Source: Rhizobacter sp. Root1221 (GTDB lineage: Bacteria; Pseudomonadota; Gammaproteobacteria; Burkholderiales; Burkholderiaceae_C). From it: a DNA stretch of 64,000 nucleotides. Below are positions 7,724 through 17,099 of this stretch, in pieces. Position 1 is the first letter of the stretch; every line of letters starts with the position of its first letter. Below the pieces are notes generated by a model, which saw only the letters and a list, made by a program, of their open reading frames with translations, did not search any database and was not told the DNA's origin. The translations under genes and the position numbers were made by a program. The stretch lies in the NCBI RefSeq assembly GCF_001425785.1, contig NZ_LMDI01000001.1:356865-420864 (forward strand), read 5' to 3'.

Positions 7724-9817
7724 ATGAGCGCTACCTACGAGATCCGCGGCCCCGTCGCCGTCATCACGCTGACCAACCCGCCGGTCAACGGCCTCGGTCT
7801 GTCCACCCGCAAGGGCATCACCGACGGCATCGAGCGTGCCCAGAACGATGCGGCGGTGAAGGCCGTCGTGATCACTGGCGCTGGCAAGGCGTTTTCGGGC
7901 GGCGCCGACATCCGCGAATTCGGCTCGCCGCTCGCGTATGCCTCGCCCGACCTGCTGAGCGTGATCGCCGCCGTCGAGGCCAGCAGCAAGCCCGTGGTGG
8001 CTGCCATCCAGTCCGTCGTGATGGGCGGGGGCCTGGAACTGGCGCTCGGCTGCCACTACCGCGTGGTGGCCCCGGGCACCCAGGTGGCGCTGCCCGAGGT
8101 GAAGCTGGGCCTGCTGCCGGGCGCCGGGGGCACGCAGCGCCTGCCGCGCGTGCTGGGCCTCGAGACCGCCCTGAACCTCATCGCCAGCGGGGATACCGCC
8201 AAGAGCGAGCAACTCGCCGCGCTGCCGGGGCAGAAGCTCTTCGACCAGGTGGCCGACGGTGACGTGGTGGCCGCGGCCATCGCGTTCGCCACCAACGTGG
8301 CCGACCGCCGGCCGCTGCCGCGGGTGCGCGACCTGAAGGTGGTGCATACCGACGCCGAGGCCTACCTGCAATTCGCCCGCAACACCGTGGGCGCCATGTC
8401 GAAAAACTTCCCCGCGCCGCTGCAGTGCGTGGAAGCGGTGGCCGCGTCGATCAACAAGCCGTTCGACGCCGGCATGCAGGTCGAGCGCGAGATCTTCTCG
8501 GCGCTGATGCTCACGCCCGAGAGCCGCGCGCAACGCCACATGTTCTTCGCCGAACGTGCCGCGTCCAAGATTCCCGACGTGCCGGCCGACACGCCGGTGC
8601 GCACCATCGCGAAGGTGGGGGTGATCGGCGCGGGCACCATGGGCGGTGGCATCGCGATGAACTTCCTGAACGCGGGCATCCCGGTCACCATCCTGGAGAC
8701 GAAGCAGGACGCACTCGACCGCGGCCTCGCCACCGTGCGCAAGAACTACGAGGCGCAGGTGAAGAAGGGCAAGCTCACGCAGGAAAAGCTCGACCAGCGC
8801 CTTGCGCTGCTGTCCAGCACGCTCGCGTACGACGACCTGAAGGACGTGGACCTCGTCATCGAGGCCGTGTTCGAGGACATCAACGTCAAGGCGCAGGTGT
8901 TCAAGGCCCTCGACGAGGTGTGCAAACCCGGCGCCATCCTCGCCAGCAACACGTCCACGCTCGACGTCGACAAGATCGCCGCGTTCACGAAGCGCCCGCA
9001 GGATGTGGTCGGCATGCACTTCTTCAGCCCGGCGAACGTGATGAAGCTGCTGGAAGTGGTGCGTGGCGCCAAGACCGCCAAGGACGTGCTGGCCACCGTG
9101 ATGCAGCTCGGCAAGAAGATCCGCAAGACCTGCGTGGTCTCGGGCGTGTGCGACGGCTTCATCGGCAACCGCATGATCGAGCAGTACAGCCGCCAGGCCG
9201 GCTTCCTGCTGGACGAAGGCGCGTCGCCGCAGCAGGTGGACAAGGCCGTCGAGAAGTTCGGCTTTGCCATGGGACCGTTCCGCATGGGCGACCTGGCCGG
9301 CAACGACATCGGCTGGTACATCCGCAAGCGCCGCTACATCGAGCAGCCGGACATGCGCTACAGCAAGAGTGCCGACCTGCTGTGCGAACTGGGCCGCTAC
9401 GGCCAGAAGACCAGCGCCGGCTGGTACGACTACGTGCCGGGCAAGCGCGACGCCATCCCGTCGCCGGTGGTGGCCGAGATGCTCGAGAAACACCGCGCGG
9501 CCCTCGGCATCGCGCCGCGCCGCATCAGCGACGAAGAGATCGTGCAACGCCTGGTCTACGCGCTCGTCAACGAAGGGGCCAAGATCGTGGAGGAGGGCAT
9601 CGCCTCGAAGGCCTCCGACATTGACATGGTGTACCTTGCCGGCTACGGCTTCCCGCTGCACCGCGGCGGCCCGATGTGCTATGCCGACACGCAGGGCCTC
9701 TTCAACGTGGTGGCCGCGATGAAGCGCTTCGCGAAAAACCCGAACGACGATGCGTCGTTCTGGGTGCCCGCGCCGCTGCTGGCCAAGCTGGCCGACGAGG
9801 GCAAGACCTTCAGCTGA
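7724..9817 (+). CDS. Bifunctional enoyl-CoA hydratase / 3-hydroxyacyl-CoA dehydrogenase
   Basis: A 697-residue fusion catalysing two successive beta-oxidation steps. Residues 1-190 are a crotonase domain with the oxyanion segments GAGKAFSGGADIREF and SVVMGGGLELALGCHY. From about 295 a Rossmann NAD-binding domain follows (VGVIGAGTMGGGIAMNF), then the HAD C-terminal domains (VSGVCDGFIGNRM; VYALVNEGAKIVEEGIA). The domain order and length fit the FadJ/peroxisomal MFE-1-like group rather than long-chain FadB. GAGGAA lies just upstream of the ATG. It sits between the dyad operator and the thiolase gene. Confidence 0.93.
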   Translation: MSATYEIRGPVAVITLTNPPVNGLGLSTRKGITDGIERAQNDAAVKAVVITGAGKAFSGGADIREFGSPLAYASPDLLSVIAAVEASSKPVVAAIQSVVMGGGLELALGCHYRVVAPGTQVALPEVKLGLLPGAGGTQRLPRVLGLETALNLIASGDTAKSEQLAALPGQKLFDQVADGDVVAAAIAFATNVADRRPLPRVRDLKVVHTDAEAYLQFARNTVGAMSKNFPAPLQCVEAVAASINKPFDAGMQVEREIFSALMLTPESRAQRHMFFAERAASKIPDVPADTPVRTIAKVGVIGAGTMGGGIAMNFLNAGIPVTILETKQDALDRGLATVRKNYEAQVKKGKLTQEKLDQRLALLSSTLAYDDLKDVDLVIEAVFEDINVKAQVFKALDEVCKPGAILASNTSTLDVDKIAAFTKRPQDVVGMHFFSPANVMKLLEVVRGAKTAKDVLATVMQLGKKIRKTCVVSGVCDGFIGNRMIEQYSRQAGFLLDEGASPQQVDKAVEKFGFAMGPFRMGDLAGNDIGWYIRKRRYIEQPDMRYSKSADLLCELGRYGQKTSAGWYDYVPGKRDAIPSPVVAEMLEKHRAALGIAPRRISDEEIVQRLVYALVNEGAKIVEEGIASKASDIDMVYLAGYGFPLHRGGPMCYADTQGLFNVVAAMKRFAKNPNDDASFWVPAPLLAKLADEGKTFS

Positions 9818-9886
9818 CCCGTTGCTCGCCATTTGCCAGGCCGCGCCCGCCGCGCCCCGGTCGACCCTGATCCCCGAGGAGTTCCC

Positions 9887-11062
9887 ATGACCCAAGCCGT
9901 CATCGTTTCCACCGCCCGCACCCCGCTCGCCAAGAGCTGGAAAGGCGCCTTCAACATGACCCACGGCGCCACGCTGGGTGGCCACGCCGTCAAGGCGGCC
10001 GTCGAACGCGCCGGCATCGAGGCCGCTGTAGTCGACGATGTCATCATGGGCTGCGCCACGCCCGAAGGGGCCACCGGCAACAACATCGCCCGCCAGATCG
10101 CGCTGCGTGCCGGCCTCCCGGTCACCACCAGCGGCATGACCATCAACCGCTTCTGCTCGAGCGGCCTGCAGACCATCGCCACTGCTGCCCAGCGCATCAT
10201 CGCGGGCGAGGGCGACGTGTACGTGGCCGGCGGTGTCGAGAGCATCTCGTGCGTGCAGAACGAGGCCAACCGCCACATGATGGCCGACAGCTGGCTGCGC
10301 GAGCACAAGCCCGAGGTGTACTGGAGCATGCTGCAGACGGCCGAGCAGGTCGCCAAGCGCTACGACATCGGCCGCGACCGCATGGACGCCTACGGCGCCC
10401 AGAGCCAGCAGCGGGCGTGCGCGGCCCAGGCCGCCGGCAAGTTCAACGACGAGATGGTGTCCGTCACCGTCACCGCGGGTGTGGTCGACAAGGTGCTGGG
10501 CCTGCGCACGAAGCAGGTCACCATCACCGCCGACGAAGGCCTGCGCGAAGGCACCACCGCCGAAGGCATCGCGGGCATCCGCCCGGCCATGCCGGGCGGG
10601 GTGATCTCGGCCGGCAACGCCAGCCAGTTCAGCGATGGCGCCGGCGCCTGCGTGGTGGTCAGCGACACCTATGCGCAGCAGCGCAACCTCAAGCCGCTCG
10701 GCCGCTTCCTCGGTTTTGCCGTGGCCGGCTGCGAGCCCGACGAGATGGGCATCGGCCCGGTGTTCGCGGTGCCCAAGGTGTTGAAGAAGCTCGGCCTGAC
10801 GGTGGCCGACATCGACCTTTGGGAGCTGAACGAAGCCTTTGCCGTGCAAGTGCTGTATTGCGCCGACACGCTGGGCATTCCGATGGACCGGCTCAACGTC
10901 AACGGTGGGGCCATCGCGGTGGGCCACCCGTACGGTGTGAGCGGCCAGCGCCTCACGGGCCACGCCTTGATCGAAGGCAAGCGCCGCGGCGCCAAGCGTG
11001 TGGTGGTGACCATGTGCATCGGCGGCGGCATGGGTGCGGCGGGTGTTTTCGAAGTGCTGTGA
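9887..11062 (+). CDS. Acetyl-CoA C-acyltransferase (thiolase)
   Basis: A 391-residue thiolase for the last beta-oxidation step. The nucleophilic Cys is in [12 protein letters not shown], the His loop is [17 protein letters not shown], and the C-terminal catalytic Cys is in [13 protein letters not shown]. The Met at 9887 follows a GAGGAG site; the frame is open upstream but only into spacer. It lies 69 bp after the hydratase/dehydrogenase gene and probably shares its transcript. Confidence 0.94.
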   Translation: MTQAVIVSTARTPLAKSWKGAFNMTHGATLGGHAVKAAVERAGIEAAVVDDVIMGCATPEGATGNNIARQIALRAGLPVTTSGMTINRFCSSGLQTIATAAQRIIAGEGDVYVAGGVESISCVQNEANRHMMADSWLREHKPEVYWSMLQTAEQVAKRYDIGRDRMDAYGAQSQQRACAAQAAGKFNDEMVSVTVTAGVVDKVLGLRTKQVTITADEGLREGTTAEGIAGIRPAMPGGVISAGNASQFSDGAGACVVVSDTYAQQRNLKPLGRFLGFAVAGCEPDEMGIGPVFAVPKVLKKLGLTVADIDLWELNEAFAVQVLYCADTLGIPMDRLNVNGGAIAVGHPYGVSGQRLTGHALIEGKRRGAKRVVVTMCIGGGMGAAGVFEVL

Positions 11063-11708
11063 CCCGCGGACCGTTGGCGTGCTGGTGTTGTCCTTCGCAT
11101 CCGGTGTCCAGGCCCAAGTCAACCGGTGCACCGACGCCGGGGGCCGGGTGCGGTACTCGGACGTCCCGTGCGACGCGGCCGGCATGACCCGCGACGACGC
11201 GGTGAGCCGCCGGCTGTCGGGCATCGTCGTCGAACACTACGACGTGCGTGGCAGCGACGGACCGGCCTTGCTCGCCGACCTCGCCCGCCGCGGCCCGAAG
11301 GGCTTTCACGGCATGACGAACTGGCGCTATGACTACCGCTACCGGTACGAGCCGGCGCCGCAGGGCGGATGCCGGGTGTCCGCGGTGTCCACGTCGGTGA
11401 CCGGCCGCATCCTGATGCCGCGGTGGGTGGACGAGGCGAGGGCGCCCGCGCCCATGCGCGAGGCCTGGCAGCGTTACGTCGCGGCGCTGATGCGCCACGA
11501 GGAAGGCCACATGGCCACGGGCCAGGCGCTCACCCGCGCGTTGCAGTCGGACCTGGGCACGCTGGCCGCGCCCACGTGCAACCAGCTGAAGGCGCATGTC
11601 GACCGCACCGCCGAAGCCCTGATCGCCGATCACCACGCCCGCGACCGCCTCTACGACGCCGAGACCCGCCACGGCACCACGCAGGGCGCATTCCTCTCAC
11701 TCCCTTGA
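11034..11708 (+). CDS. Predicted secreted Zn-dependent protease, DUF4124-DUF922-like
   Basis: A 224-residue protein. The N-terminus (two Arg, hydrophobic [11 protein letters not shown] cleavage site) reads as a signal peptide only if the GTG at 11034 is used, which places the start inside the thiolase gene. The mature start [18 protein letters not shown] resembles the small DUF4124 domain. A DUF922-like region follows with RHEEGH, an HExxH zinc motif. DUF922 proteins are annotated as predicted secreted proteases; substrate unknown. The function has no obvious link to the beta-oxidation genes around it. Confidence 0.7.
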   Translation: MRRVFSKCCDPRTVGVLVLSFASGVQAQVNRCTDAGGRVRYSDVPCDAAGMTRDDAVSRRLSGIVVEHYDVRGSDGPALLADLARRGPKGFHGMTNWRYDYRYRYEPAPQGGCRVSAVSTSVTGRILMPRWVDEARAPAPMREAWQRYVAALMRHEEGHMATGQALTRALQSDLGTLAAPTCNQLKAHVDRTAEALIADHHARDRLYDAETRHGTTQGAFLSLP

Positions 11709-11740
11709 CCCGGTTAACCCGGTTGACACGGACCGTTCCC

Positions 11741-13555
11741 ATGACCTACCGCGCCACCCTCGACTTCCTGTTGAACGACTGGCTGGACGTGCCAGCACTG
11801 TCGGCCCGCAACCGTTTCAGCGACCATTCGTCCGAAACCTTCGCCTCGGTGTTCGACACTTGCGAGCGCATCGCCCGCGAGAAGTTCGCGCCCTTCAACC
11901 GGCTGAGCGACACCGAGGAACCCCACTTCGACGGCGAGCGGGTGATCCTGCCGCCGGCCGCACACGACGCGGCACGCGCCTACGTCGAGTCGGGCATGCT
12001 CGCTGCTGCGCAGGACTACGAGGTGGGTGGCATGCAGCTGCCGTGCGTGATCGAGATGGCCGCGAACAGCTTCTTCTCGAAGGCGAGCATCGGCCTCGGC
12101 GGCGGGGCCATGCTGACCAGCGGCAGCGCCAACCTGCTGATGGCGCACGGCACCGGCCTGCAGCAGGCGGTGTTCGCGAAAAACGAGTTCGCCGGGCGGT
12201 TCTTCGGCACGATGTGCCTGTCCGAACCCCAGGCCGGATCGAGCCTGTCCGACATCGTCACACGGGCCACGCCCGATGGTGATGATGCGCTGGGCCCGCG
12301 CTTTCGCCTGCGTGGCAACAAGATGTGGATCTCCAACGGCGAACACGAGCTCGCCGAGAACATCGTGCACCTGGTGCTCGCCAAGATCCCGGGGCCCGAC
12401 GGCCAACTGGTGCCCGGCACCCGCGGCATCTCGCTCTTCATCGTGCCGAAGAGGCTCGTGGACGACACCGGGGCGCTCACCGGCGAACGCAACGACGTGG
12501 CGCTCGCCGGCCTGAACCACAAGCTCGGCTACCGGGGCATGCCGAACACCTTGCTCAACTTCGGCGAGGGCAAGTACCCGGTGCGCGGTGGGGCGGGGGC
12601 CATCGGCTACCTGGTGGGCCGGCCGGGTGACGGCCTCAAGTGCATGTTCCACATGATGAACGAGGCGCGCATCAGCGTGGGCCTTGGTGCCGCGATGCTC
12701 GGTTATGCAGGCTACGAGGCGAGCCTCGACTACGCGCGCCAGCGTCCGCAAGGCCGGCCCGTGGCGGTGGGGGGCAAGGATGCCAGCCGCCCGCAGGTGC
12801 CCATCATCCAGCACGCCGACGTGCGCCGCATGCTGCTGGCCCAGAAGTCGTACTGCGAAGGTGCGCTGGCGCTCACGCTGTACTGCGCGCGGCTCGTCGA
12901 CGAACTGCACACCGGCGGCACGGCCGAGGCGGCCGAGGCCGGCCTGCTGCTCGACATGCTGACACCCATCGCCAAGAGCTGGCCCAGCGAATGGTGCCTC
13001 GAGGCCAACAGCCTCGCGATCCAGGTGCTGGGCGGCTACGGCTACACGCGCGACTATCCCGTCGAGCAGTACTGGCGCGACAACCGCCTGAACATGATCC
13101 ACGAGGGCACCCACGGCATCCAGGGCCTCGACCTGCTGGGCCGCAAGGTGACGATGGACGGCGGGCGTGGCCTGGCGCTCCTGGCGTCGCGCGTGGCGGC
13201 CACGGTGGCACGGGCGGATGCCGTGGCGCCGCTCGCCGGCCACGCGAACGCGCTGGCCGCCACGATGGCCCACCTGGAGCGTGCCACGCAGGCGGCCTGG
13301 TCCACCGGCGTGCCCGACGAAGCGCTGGCGAACGCCACGCCGTACCTGCAGGCGTTCGGCCACACGGTGCTCGCGTGGATCTGGCTCGACGTGGCGCTGC
13401 AGGCGCACGCCACCACCCCGTCCGACACCACCCGGGGCGCGTTGCAGGCCGCACGCTACTTCTTCCACTACGAATTGCCCAAGGTGCCGGCCTGGTTGCG
13501 GGTCGTCGAGACCCGCGATGACACCTGCCGCACGATGCAGGAGGGGTGGTTCTAG
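11741..13555 (+). CDS. Acyl-CoA dehydrogenase (long, DmdC-like subfamily)
   Basis: A 604-residue flavin dehydrogenase introducing the alpha-beta double bond of an acyl-CoA. It carries an FAD-contact segment MCLSEPQAGSSLSD, the middle-domain KMWISNGEH, and the C-terminal catalytic region GYGYTRDYPVEQYWRD...HEGTHGIQGLDLLGRK. The extra C-terminal domain (about 130 residues) is typical of the roughly 600-residue subfamily that includes 3-methylmercaptopropionyl-CoA dehydrogenase. The ATG at 11741 was chosen from homology of the N-terminus; a much longer open frame upstream overlaps the protease gene in another phase and is not real. Confidence 0.9.
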   Translation: MTYRATLDFLLNDWLDVPALSARNRFSDHSSETFASVFDTCERIAREKFAPFNRLSDTEEPHFDGERVILPPAAHDAARAYVESGMLAAAQDYEVGGMQLPCVIEMAANSFFSKASIGLGGGAMLTSGSANLLMAHGTGLQQAVFAKNEFAGRFFGTMCLSEPQAGSSLSDIVTRATPDGDDALGPRFRLRGNKMWISNGEHELAENIVHLVLAKIPGPDGQLVPGTRGISLFIVPKRLVDDTGALTGERNDVALAGLNHKLGYRGMPNTLLNFGEGKYPVRGGAGAIGYLVGRPGDGLKCMFHMMNEARISVGLGAAMLGYAGYEASLDYARQRPQGRPVAVGGKDASRPQVPIIQHADVRRMLLAQKSYCEGALALTLYCARLVDELHTGGTAEAAEAGLLLDMLTPIAKSWPSEWCLEANSLAIQVLGGYGYTRDYPVEQYWRDNRLNMIHEGTHGIQGLDLLGRKVTMDGGRGLALLASRVAATVARADAVAPLAGHANALAATMAHLERATQAAWSTGVPDEALANATPYLQAFGHTVLAWIWLDVALQAHATTPSDTTRGALQAARYFFHYELPKVPAWLRVVETRDDTCRTMQEGWF

Positions 13556-13604
13556 GGGTCTGCGCAGCAGAGGCGCGGGCCCTTCCCTGTGCCGCGCAGA
13601 CCCC
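13555..13604. repeat. 11-bp inverted repeat (hairpin) after the acyl-CoA dehydrogenase gene
   Basis: GGGGTCTGCGC (13555-13565) pairs perfectly with GCGCAGACCCC (13594-13604) across a 28-nt loop, beginning at the last base of the stop codon. There is no T-tract, so it is more likely an mRNA 3'-end stabiliser or Rho-dependent end than an intrinsic terminator. Confidence 0.5.
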
Positions 13605-13651
13605 TCGAGATAGGAGATGATCGGCGCTGTCGACCGCAAAGGATCTCCTGA

Positions 13652-13840
13652 ATGAAAACGAGCACGATCGAAACGCTGACCTGGGTGCTGGTCTATGGTG
13701 GGCTGCTGGTGGTGTGCCTGGGCATCGCGGTGCGCCGCACGGCCGAATCGCTCGGTACCGTGCTGATGGCGGGGGGCGGCGTGGTGGCCGCGGCCGGGTT
13801 CGCGCTGATCTACGTGCGCTCGCGCCGCAAGGACGACTGA
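13652..13840 (+). CDS. Small two-span membrane protein
   Basis: A 62-residue protein with two hydrophobic helices (about 9-26 and 36-54) separated by a basic loop (RRTAES) and ending in a positively charged tail (RSRRKDD). AAAGGA sits upstream of the ATG, and its stop is 3 bp before the M3 peptidase gene, so the two are likely translated from one mRNA. No family is recognised and function is unknown. Confidence 0.7.
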   Translation: MKTSTIETLTWVLVYGGLLVVCLGIAVRRTAESLGTVLMAGGGVVAAAGFALIYVRSRRKDD

Positions 13841-13843
13841 CCG

Positions 13844-15796
13844 ATGCCATGGTGGCGGTCCGTGCCCATCGCGGTGGCCGGCGCCTGGCTGGCCGCCTCG
13901 GCGGTGGCGGCACCGTACACGTTCCCGGTGCTCGACAGCGCCGCCCGCATCGACCGCGCTTGTTCGGTGGCCATGACCCGGGCCCGTGCCGCCGAGCGGC
14001 ATCTGGCGGTGCGGCCGGCCGATGCCACATTGCTGGGTGCATTGGACGGCCTGGCGCAGCAACTCGAAGACACCATGGGCCCGGTCGGTCTGCTGGCCGC
14101 CGTTCACCCGGATGCGGCGGTGCGCGGTGCGGCGTCGGCGTGCGAACGCCGGCAGCAGGCCTTCGTGTCGGCCTTCCTGCAGAACGCGCGCATCTACCGC
14201 TTGTTGCGCCGGCTGGAACCGGTGGATGACATCGACCGCCGCTTCCGCCAGGACCAGCTCGACGCGTTCGAGGATGCCGGCGTGGCCCTGTCGCCGAGCC
14301 GGCGCCTGCGTGCCCGGCAGATCGCCCGGCAGCTTGCCCGGCGGATCCAGGATTTCGAGCGCCGCATCCTCGAGGACAAGCGCGTTGTCGCGTTCACCGA
14401 GGCCGAGCTCGAAGGGGTTCCGCGTGCAGTGTGGGCTTCCACGCCGAAGGACGGGCAGGGCCGCTACCGCCTGGGCCTCGATGCGCCCACGTACCAGCCT
14501 GTGGTCGAGTACGCCACGCAGCGGGCCACGCGCGAACGCATGTGGCGTGCGGGCCTCACGCAGGGTGGCGAGGCCAACCTTCGCACGCTTGACGACATCG
14601 CCCGGTTGAGGCGCGAGGAGGCGGCGCTGCAGGGGTTCCCGTCGTACGCCGATTTCACGCTGCGCCGGCGCATGGCCCACGACGAAACCACCGTGACGGC
14701 GTTCCTCGCCAGCGTGCAGGCCGCGGTGGGTGAACGGGAGTTGGCCGACCTGTCGCAACTGCAGGCCGCGCAACCCGGTGTGCCACTGCAGCGCTGGGAT
14801 GTGCCGTACCAGGTCGAGCGCTTGCGGCGCGCACGCCACGGCGTGGACCAGGAGCAGTTCCGGCCGCACTTCCCGCCCGACGCCAGCCTCGACTTCGTCT
14901 TCCGCCTCGCCGGGCGCCTGTTCGGCGTGACGTTCGAGCCGCAGCCGCAGCCGCAGCCGCTGTGGCACCCTGATGCCCACGCGTTTTCCGTGCACGATGG
15001 CCCGGGTGGCGCCTACCTGGGCACGCTGTTCGTCGACCTGTACCCGCGGCCCGGCAAGTACAACCATGCGGCAGTCTGGGGGCTGCGCAACGTGTCCACG
15101 CGCACCGGCCGCACGCCCGCGGCCGCGCTGGTGGTGAACTTCAACCGGAACGGCCTGAACCTCGACGAGCTGGAGACGTTGCTGCACGAGTTCGGCCACG
15201 CGCTTCACGGCCTGCTGTCGGCCACGCGGTATGCCTCGCAGGGGGGCACGAACGTGCAACTCGACTTCGTCGAGGCGCCGTCCCAGATGCTCGAGGACTG
15301 GGTGTACGACCCGAAGGTCATGGCGCTGTTCCAGGCAGTGTGTGCCACGTGCCCGCCGGTGCCCGACGGGCTGCTGGCCCGTGCCTTTGCCGCCCGCGAG
15401 TTCGGCAAGGGCGTGCAGTTCGCGCGCCAGCGGCTGTTCGCGTCATACGACCTCGCGTTGTATGGCCGGCGGCCGGCCGTGCCGCTGGCGCTTTGGCGCG
15501 AGATGGAATCCGCCACGCCCCTCGGCCACGTGCCGGGCAGCATGTTCCCGGCCGGTTTCGCCCACATCGCCGGCGGCTACGGGGCGGGTTACTACGGCTA
15601 CCTGTGGAGCCTCGTGTTGGCAGAGGATCTGCGCACCGCGTTTGCCGGCGACCGCTTGTCGGCCGAGACGGGACGCCGCTACCGCGACACGGTGCTGTCG
15701 CAAGGCGGCCAGGCCGATGCCGGCGAACTGTTGCGCCGCTTTCTCGGGCGCCCGCCCACCAACGAGGCCTTTTTCAAGGCACTGTCGCGCCCGTGA
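13844..15796 (+). CDS. M3 family zinc metallopeptidase (oligopeptidase), exported
   Basis: A 650-residue thimet-type oligopeptidase. The zinc motif HEFGHALHGLL is near residue 450, followed by the downstream Glu region (DFVEAPSQMLEDW) and the conserved GGYGAGYYGYLWS segment. The N-terminus (MPWWRSVPIAVAGAWLAASA, then VAA) is a signal peptide, whereas the E. coli enzymes OpdA and Dcp are not classically described as signal-peptide proteins, so this one is predicted periplasmic. It would cleave short peptides. It follows the small membrane protein by 3 bp. Confidence 0.88.
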   Translation: MPWWRSVPIAVAGAWLAASAVAAPYTFPVLDSAARIDRACSVAMTRARAAERHLAVRPADATLLGALDGLAQQLEDTMGPVGLLAAVHPDAAVRGAASACERRQQAFVSAFLQNARIYRLLRRLEPVDDIDRRFRQDQLDAFEDAGVALSPSRRLRARQIARQLARRIQDFERRILEDKRVVAFTEAELEGVPRAVWASTPKDGQGRYRLGLDAPTYQPVVEYATQRATRERMWRAGLTQGGEANLRTLDDIARLRREEAALQGFPSYADFTLRRRMAHDETTVTAFLASVQAAVGERELADLSQLQAAQPGVPLQRWDVPYQVERLRRARHGVDQEQFRPHFPPDASLDFVFRLAGRLFGVTFEPQPQPQPLWHPDAHAFSVHDGPGGAYLGTLFVDLYPRPGKYNHAAVWGLRNVSTRTGRTPAAALVVNFNRNGLNLDELETLLHEFGHALHGLLSATRYASQGGTNVQLDFVEAPSQMLEDWVYDPKVMALFQAVCATCPPVPDGLLARAFAAREFGKGVQFARQRLFASYDLALYGRRPAVPLALWREMESATPLGHVPGSMFPAGFAHIAGGYGAGYYGYLWSLVLAEDLRTAFAGDRLSAETGRRYRDTVLSQGGQADAGELLRRFLGRPPTNEAFFKALSRP

Positions 15797-15845
15797 CGTG
15801 CGTTCGGCGCAAATCGCCGATCATCGAAGACCACGGAGAATTCCC

Positions 15846-16637
15846 ATGAGCACCCCCCTCAAGACCCTGTTCGACCTGACCGGCAAGACAGCCCTGATCA
15901 CCGGTGGTTCCCGCGGCCTCGGCCTGCAGATCGCCGAAGCGCTCGGCGAAGCTGGTGCCCGCGTGCTGCTGACCTCCCGCAAGGCCTCCGACCTCGAAGA
16001 GGCGGCGGCGCACCTGTCGGGCCTGGGCATCGAGGCGCAGTGGATCGCCGCCGATGCCAGCGTGCCCGACGAAGTGCAGCGCGTGGCCATGCAGGCCAAG
16101 GCCGCGCTCGGCGAGATCGACATCCTCGTGAACAACGCTGGCGCCACCTGGGGCGCCCCGGCGGAAGACTACCCGCTCGAGGCGTGGGACAAGGTGATGA
16201 ACCTCAACATCCGTAGCATCTTCCTGATGTGCCAGGCGGTGGGCAAGCTGAGCATGATCCCGCGCCGCCAGGGCCGCATCATCAACCTCGCGTCCATCGC
16301 CGGGCTGTCGGGTTCATCGAAGGAGATCCAGTACATCGCCTATGGCACCAGCAAGGGCGCCGTGGTGAACTTCACGCGCACGCTGGCGGGCGAGTGGGGC
16401 CGGCACAACATCAACGTCAACGCGCTGGCCCCGGGCATGTTCCCGAGCCGGATGACCAAGGGCACCATCGACCGCGTGGGCGCCGACAAGCTGGCCGGCA
16501 ACGCCCCGCTCGGCCGCATCGGCGACGACGACGACCTGAAAGGCGCCGCGCTGCTGTTCGCATCGGCCGCCGGCAAGCACATCACCGGCCAGATCCTCGC
16601 GGTGGATGGCGGCGTCACGGCCATCCACGGGGGGTGA
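15846..16637 (+). CDS. SDR family oxidoreductase
   Basis: A 263-residue short-chain dehydrogenase. It has the NAD(P) motif TGGSRGLG, the structural NNAG, a catalytic Ser in NLASIAGLSG, and YGTSKGA as the YxxxK active site. The C-terminal ILAVDGGVTAI is typical of the classical subfamily that includes 3-oxoacyl reductases. The ATG follows a GGAGAATTCCC site and is 49 bp after the M3 peptidase. The thioesterase gene starts 2 bp after its stop. Substrate is unknown; context suggests acyl-CoA or related carbonyl chemistry. Confidence 0.9.
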   Translation: MSTPLKTLFDLTGKTALITGGSRGLGLQIAEALGEAGARVLLTSRKASDLEEAAAHLSGLGIEAQWIAADASVPDEVQRVAMQAKAALGEIDILVNNAGATWGAPAEDYPLEAWDKVMNLNIRSIFLMCQAVGKLSMIPRRQGRIINLASIAGLSGSSKEIQYIAYGTSKGAVVNFTRTLAGEWGRHNINVNALAPGMFPSRMTKGTIDRVGADKLAGNAPLGRIGDDDDLKGAALLFASAAGKHITGQILAVDGGVTAIHGG

Positions 16638-16639
16638 CG

Positions 16640-17077
16640 ATGGAGTTTCCCCGCCACATCCCGTTCGTCGACTTGCTCGGGTTCGAATTGCTGAAGTTCG
16701 ACAGCGGCGAAGCCGAGATCGCCGTCACCGTGCGCGACGAGCTGTGCAACTCGTGGATGGTGGCGCACGGCGGGTTGACGATGACGCTGCTCGACGTGGC
16801 GATGGCCCATGCGGCGCGCAGCCCGAAACCGGGCGCCGAGCCCACGGGGCAGGGCGTGGTCACCATCGAGATGAAGACGAGTTTCATGCGGCCGGGCCTC
16901 GGCCGCCTGGTGGCGCGTGCACGCATCCTCCATGGCACGGCCTCGCTCGCCTTCTGCGAAGGCACCGTCACCGACGAACAAGGCGCGCTCGTGGGCCACG
17001 CCACCGGCACGTTCAAGTACCTCAACGGCTTGCCCGCGCAGGGCCGCCGCATCCAGCGTCCCGACGCATCCGATTGA
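16640..17077 (+). CDS. PaaI-like hotdog-fold acyl-CoA thioesterase
   Basis: A 145-residue hotdog thioesterase. The conserved helix-start segment MVAHGGLTMTLLDVAMAHAA carries the HGG motif, followed by TIEMKTSFMRPG and an AR...F-EGTV strand. It would hydrolyse small or aromatic acyl-CoA thioesters. It is packed 2 bp after the SDR gene and 22 bp before the reductase gene, consistent with an operon. Confidence 0.88.
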   Translation: MEFPRHIPFVDLLGFELLKFDSGEAEIAVTVRDELCNSWMVAHGGLTMTLLDVAMAHAARSPKPGAEPTGQGVVTIEMKTSFMRPGLGRLVARARILHGTASLAFCEGTVTDEQGALVGHATGTFKYLNGLPAQGRRIQRPDASD

Positions 17078-17099
17078 TCCGACCTTTCCGGAGTTCCCG

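Noticed and set aside
7082-11224. 1380-codon minus-strand open frame across the beta-oxidation genes
   Set aside because: Antisense artefact of high GC3; the sense strand carries complete fadB-type and thiolase genes with catalytic motifs.
5874-13555. Firm assignment as a DMSP/methylmercaptopropionate pathway
   Set aside because: Family resemblance alone is not enough; DmdA and DmdD are missing, so general acyl-CoA degradation is the safer call.
11714-15259. 1181-codon minus-strand open frame
   Set aside because: Antisense to an acyl-CoA dehydrogenase and an M3 peptidase with intact motifs; no domain seen in the antisense reading.
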